Position numbers and translations under genes: made by a program. Positions 40,009 through 42,765 of a DNA stretch of 42,765 nucleotides are shown here, in pieces. The DNA comes from Nemertoderma westbladi. Lineage: Eukaryota; Xenacoelomorpha; Nemertodermatida; Nemertodermatidae. The notes beneath the pieces are model-generated. The model saw only the letters and a list, made by a program, of their open reading frames with translations, was not told the DNA's origin and searched no databases. The stretch is from the NCBI GenBank assembly GCA_032718475.1, contig JAUCBJ010009016.1, positions 1-42,765 of the forward strand, in the 5' to 3' direction. Each line of letters starts with the position of its first letter. The stretch's first letter is position 1.

Positions 40009-40332
40009 CTATCTATATTTCTATGAAAATTTCCCCCTGCACCAAGAAGAGCTTGAAAAAAGAAAAATTCAATTCTAAATTCAAGAAAAAAAAATTATTA
40101 CAGTAGTTTTAATAATGCCATTTACTGCATAGAGGTATTTTCTTCTATACAGTATAAACCTATTCTATGAGGATGACAATTATGTTAACAATCTGGTATT
40201 TAATTCAATAATATAATTTAACCTCTGCACTAACTCAATTAAAGAAGGCCAAATCAAAGAAAGACAAATTATTTTATTCTCTAATTACAGTATATTAACA
40301 CACAAACAAATAATTCAGAATTAATATATCCA
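39607..40332. other. Non-coding; TA microsatellite
   Basis: AT-rich without ORFs. A (TA)n tract with interruptions lies at 39926-40006. Short ATTAATTAAAA-type inverted strings lie near 39740-39795. No exon signal was found after the lectin donor at 36971. Confidence 0.55.
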
Positions 40333-40340
40333 TGTTGGCG

Positions 40341-40588
40341 CTGGTTGAGTACAAAACAAAGACCAAAGACCCGATTAAGTATCCTGCATAATCTTGTAAC
40401 ATGTGTTAATTCGTTTTGTAAATTTGTTTTGATTTCCCCAAAACGCCTCTGTAACCTGATCCTTTACTAACCTGCTCCTTTAAATGGCATTGTAATCTAA
40501 CGCTCTTTGGGCCCTAACGTGACTTTACCTCTTTGTTTTCTACAAAACGGGCAGTAAAGTCTTGGGTCTTTGTTTTGTACCCACCCTG
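40341..40588. mobile_element. hAT-like MITE (candidate)
   Basis: Left end CTGGTTGAGTACAAAACAAAGACC and right end GGTCTTTGTTTTGTACCCACCCTG form an inverted repeat with a few mismatches. TGTTGGCGCT occurs at 40333-40342 and 40587-40596; after allowing for overlap with the ends, a 6-8 bp target duplication (TTGGCG(CT)) remains. An 8-bp duplication with a CAGGG-type terminus is typical of hAT. About 248 bp, non-coding. Confidence 0.65.
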
Positions 40589-40659
40589 TTGGCGCTTAAA
40601 TCCACATACTTTTGATTCATACCTTTGATACACTATTAACTATCCTTTCGACCCTGACA

Positions 40660-40925
40660 GGACAAATGCCCCCCCCCCCCCCCCCCGCCTCCCGGAATAT
40701 TGCCCCTGGACAATTTCCCCCGGACAATTGCCCCCCCCCCCCCCCCCCGGACTAATGCCCCCTGGACAATTGCCACCGAACAATTTCCCCCAAGGACAAT
40801 TGCTACTGGACAATTTTCCCCAAGGACAATTGCCCCCCGCTGAATTGCCCCCTCGGACTACTGCCCCCAGAAAATAGCCCCCCAGACTATTGTCCGCCGG
40901 ACAATAAATTGTCCCCCAATTAGAC
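40660..40925. repeat. Degenerate GGACAATTGCCCC minisatellite with long C runs
   Basis: About a dozen imperfect units of 15-20 bp (GGACAATTGCCCC and variants), with two C runs of 17-20 bases at 40670-40686 and 40733-40748. The other strand shows short open frames that are only the repeat. Confidence 0.8.
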
Positions 40926-41378
40926 TGAACCCCCAATGAATAAATTGGCGCCAAGGAAAATTGCGAAATAAAAAAGGTCGTTCCTAACCTAGCAATTTAG
41001 TCTTCCCAACTTTTCCCAACTTAATGATCTCTCCATTCCATAACACTGGTTTAATTATGTCTATTGTCATAAGTACTTGATATGTACTGATATGTACAAG
41101 ATTCATGGCTCGCCCCTTATAAGACTATGTACCTAAGATACCAGTACCACTGGATAGGTAGAGGGTTTACCTATTGCTATGCTGTACTGACATTACACTG
41201 ACACTACACTATTATATTATATTATACGTTTCTGCCTGATATACTATTGATATATTCATATTATTGGGGATATTCCGATAGTGCAGACATACCATGGTGC
41301 TGCGAGTAGTTAAACTCACAACACGCATTAAGCATTTAAAGTGTAGCAAAAAGCAACTGCCTGAACGCCAACCCAAAA
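40926..41378 (+). other. Possible 5' LTR and leader of a Ty3/Gypsy element
   Basis: No ORF. ACCA at 41291-41294 directly precedes TGGTGCTGCGAGTAG (41295-41309), which looks like an LTR end followed by a primer binding site; gag begins at 41379. The LTR start is not fixed because the partner is outside the window. Confidence 0.35.
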
Positions 41379-42296
41379 ATGTCACTACCAACTGAGGATG
41401 ACACCCTCAACCTCGATATTTCATCCGTCGACAAACTCGATAGGAATATGCTAAAAACTCATCTCACCAACGCAATGCTGAGATTACGTTTAGTGATAAA
41501 ACTTCAACAGTTGACAGAAATTCCTAGAGGAGGGCTGCATAGAAGAAGAGGTGGTAGAATCAGTTGCAGGAGCAGCACACGGAATACATGTAGCAGCACT
41601 GCTGATTAACGACCAACGTTAACAGCAACTACGGATGTTCACTCAACTGCAAGGGTTGCAAATACAACAGGAGGAACAACACGCCCGGTTTATGGAAACT
41701 CTCAGTGCTGGCGACACTTCTCGCCAACGCGACCGGAACATCGTTACCGTTGCTCCACGCGTCAACAAACGTGAAACAACTAAACTCACGGCACGCTCAC
41801 CAAACCTATTGGAGGACAACGTCGACTTCAAGGAGTTTAAAAGGTGGGAGGCTACTTGGCAAAATTATACCCAGGTCACGAAACACGATAATAAAAAATA
41901 ACTCGCTAATAGAAGAGAGGATCAACTAGCAACCTTCTTCTCATACTGCAGTCTGGATTTTTTGAACTGATTGCAGTACGTCAATAGTATCCCGCAGGAT
42001 ACCACATCTTCAATGGAGCAAATCCTTACGATCATACGAAATCACCTGCGAGCCCAACAAAATATAACAGTGGACCGTTATAAACTCGTCCGTAAACGTC
42101 AGGATGATAAATAATCCTTTGACGACTTCTATATTACTTTGTACAAGATGGCGGATGACGCAATTCTCGAGAGCATGGCAAAGGATGATTGGATATCAAC
42201 TCTCATAATTTGCGTTATAGAAGAAGACGAAACTCGGATGGAGTTGCTCGCAAAGAAACCCACGCTAACACGCGAAGAAGTTGTAGATTTTTGACC
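41379..42296 (+). pseudogene. Gag of a Ty3/Gypsy (Mag-like) element, frameshifted
   Basis: ATG at 41379 (MSLPTEDDTLNLDISSVDKL). The frame changes near 41520-41640 and then reads FTQLQGLQIQQEEQHARFME, VDFKEFKRWEATWQNYTQVT (about 41820), further blocks VNSIPQDTTSSMEQIL and NITVDRYKLVRKRQDDK (about 41980-42110), and TREEVVDF before a stop near 42292. These are Gag capsid-type blocks of Gypsy elements. At least three frame changes or stops. The zinc knuckle and protease expected next are absent. Confidence 0.6.
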
Positions 42297-42439
42297 CAAT
42301 AAAGAACTGGCTATGAAAGACGACCAATGACTAAAGCAAAAAAACGTCGGTGTGGTTTATCCAAAATCCCGCTCCCATAGTCGCGGTAGGACGTGAGGGA
42401 GGACGCAACCCTGTTTTGTATTTACGCTGCTCGGAATAT

Positions 42440-42765
42440 TCCACTCGCCTACAGAGAAAAAAGCCTTGAAAAAAAAAGAGAGTGCCTTGAAATCGAGGAT
42501 ATGCTTACAAAAGAAATAATCGAATGTGTCGGGGATCGAGCAGTTCCTTGGTGTCATCTCATTGTCATATGCCCGAAACCAGGCAACCCAGAGGAAATTC
42601 GGATGACCGTCGACTTGATTAAACTCAATAATCAAGTGAAGCGGACACCGGACAATTCAAAAACGCATGACCTTCATCCAGTTCATAAATTCATCCGATA
42701 TTATGATGGACCCCACACCAAACGCTCGCTGGTTCACCAATCTCGACGCCAAATCGGGTTATTGG
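42440..42765 (+). pseudogene. Start of the reverse transcriptase of the same Gypsy element, cut by the right edge
   Basis: Reads EIEDMLTKEIIECVGD, then HLIVICPKPGNPEEIRMTVD and LIKLNNQVKRT (about 42480-42645), and after a frameshift TNLDAKSGYW at the edge. These match the first Gypsy RT blocks (VVPKPGNP..R.CVDL..LN and the F-T-x-LDA.SGYWQ motif with the first catalytic Asp). RNase H and integrase would lie beyond the window. The short distance to Gag (about 150 bp) means protease has been deleted. Confidence 0.75.

Noticed and set aside
40640-40954. Minus-strand Gly/Pro-rich protein
   Set aside because: The frame is composed of the GGACAATTGCCCC repeat and C runs.

Overview
This window looks like intergenic and intronic DNA from an animal, most likely a marine invertebrate. 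Nothing bacterial is visible: no operons, no ribosome binding sites, no dense coding. The DNA is AT-rich, with short palindromes such as ATACCGGTAT and AGGCCT and long homopolymer tracts. Nearly all recognisable protein sequence belongs to transposable elements. The species cannot be fixed from the sequence alone.

One host gene can be supported. Two plus-strand exons (21643-21893 and 36805-36970) have consensus splice sites and matching phase. Together they encode one fucolectin / F5/8-type C (FTP-like) lectin domain. They are separated by a 14.9 kb intron filled with transposons.

Layout. (1) 1-7500: an intact 1218-codon Gag ORF of a BEL/Pao retrotransposon on the minus strand, its pol lying beyond the left edge, followed by a repeat-rich leader/LTR region. 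(2) 7540-11260: a tRNA-derived SINE head and a satellite of about 90 bp, cut open at TTAA by a 1564-bp piggyBac-like non-autonomous element that carries five modules of about 162 bp. (3) 11628-16423: the decayed Gag and protease of a second BEL/Pao element, split by a head-to-head pair of fragments of a RTE-like LINE (here LINE-A). (4) 16555-20116: a decayed non-LTR element with a PHD-like finger, an FLDD reverse transcriptase and a C-terminal KPD...D nuclease-like region. (5) 20121-21334: related TTAA elements and a foldback. (6) 21643-36970: the lectin exons and their intron. The intron holds, in order, a truncated TTAA element, a complete but dead CsRn1-type Gypsy element (22890-27175, 4-bp target duplication), a CR1/L2-like LINE piece, an orphan exonuclease-like ORF, and a minus-strand LINE-A cut into four pieces by three later insertions. 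(7) 37051-39593: a Penelope-like element downstream of the second exon, with 255-bp inverted terminal repeats, a 13-bp target duplication, a GIY-YIG nuclease and a hammerhead ribozyme motif in each repeat. (8) 39607-42765: simple repeats, a hAT-like MITE, a C-rich minisatellite, and the start of another Ty3/Gypsy element running off the right edge.

The elements do not act as a pathway; the window is a record of successive insertions. The most interesting items are the Penelope-like element with inverted repeats and ribozymes, the four-layer nest around LINE-A, the internally repetitive TTAA elements, and the lectin domain split by a transposon-filled intron.
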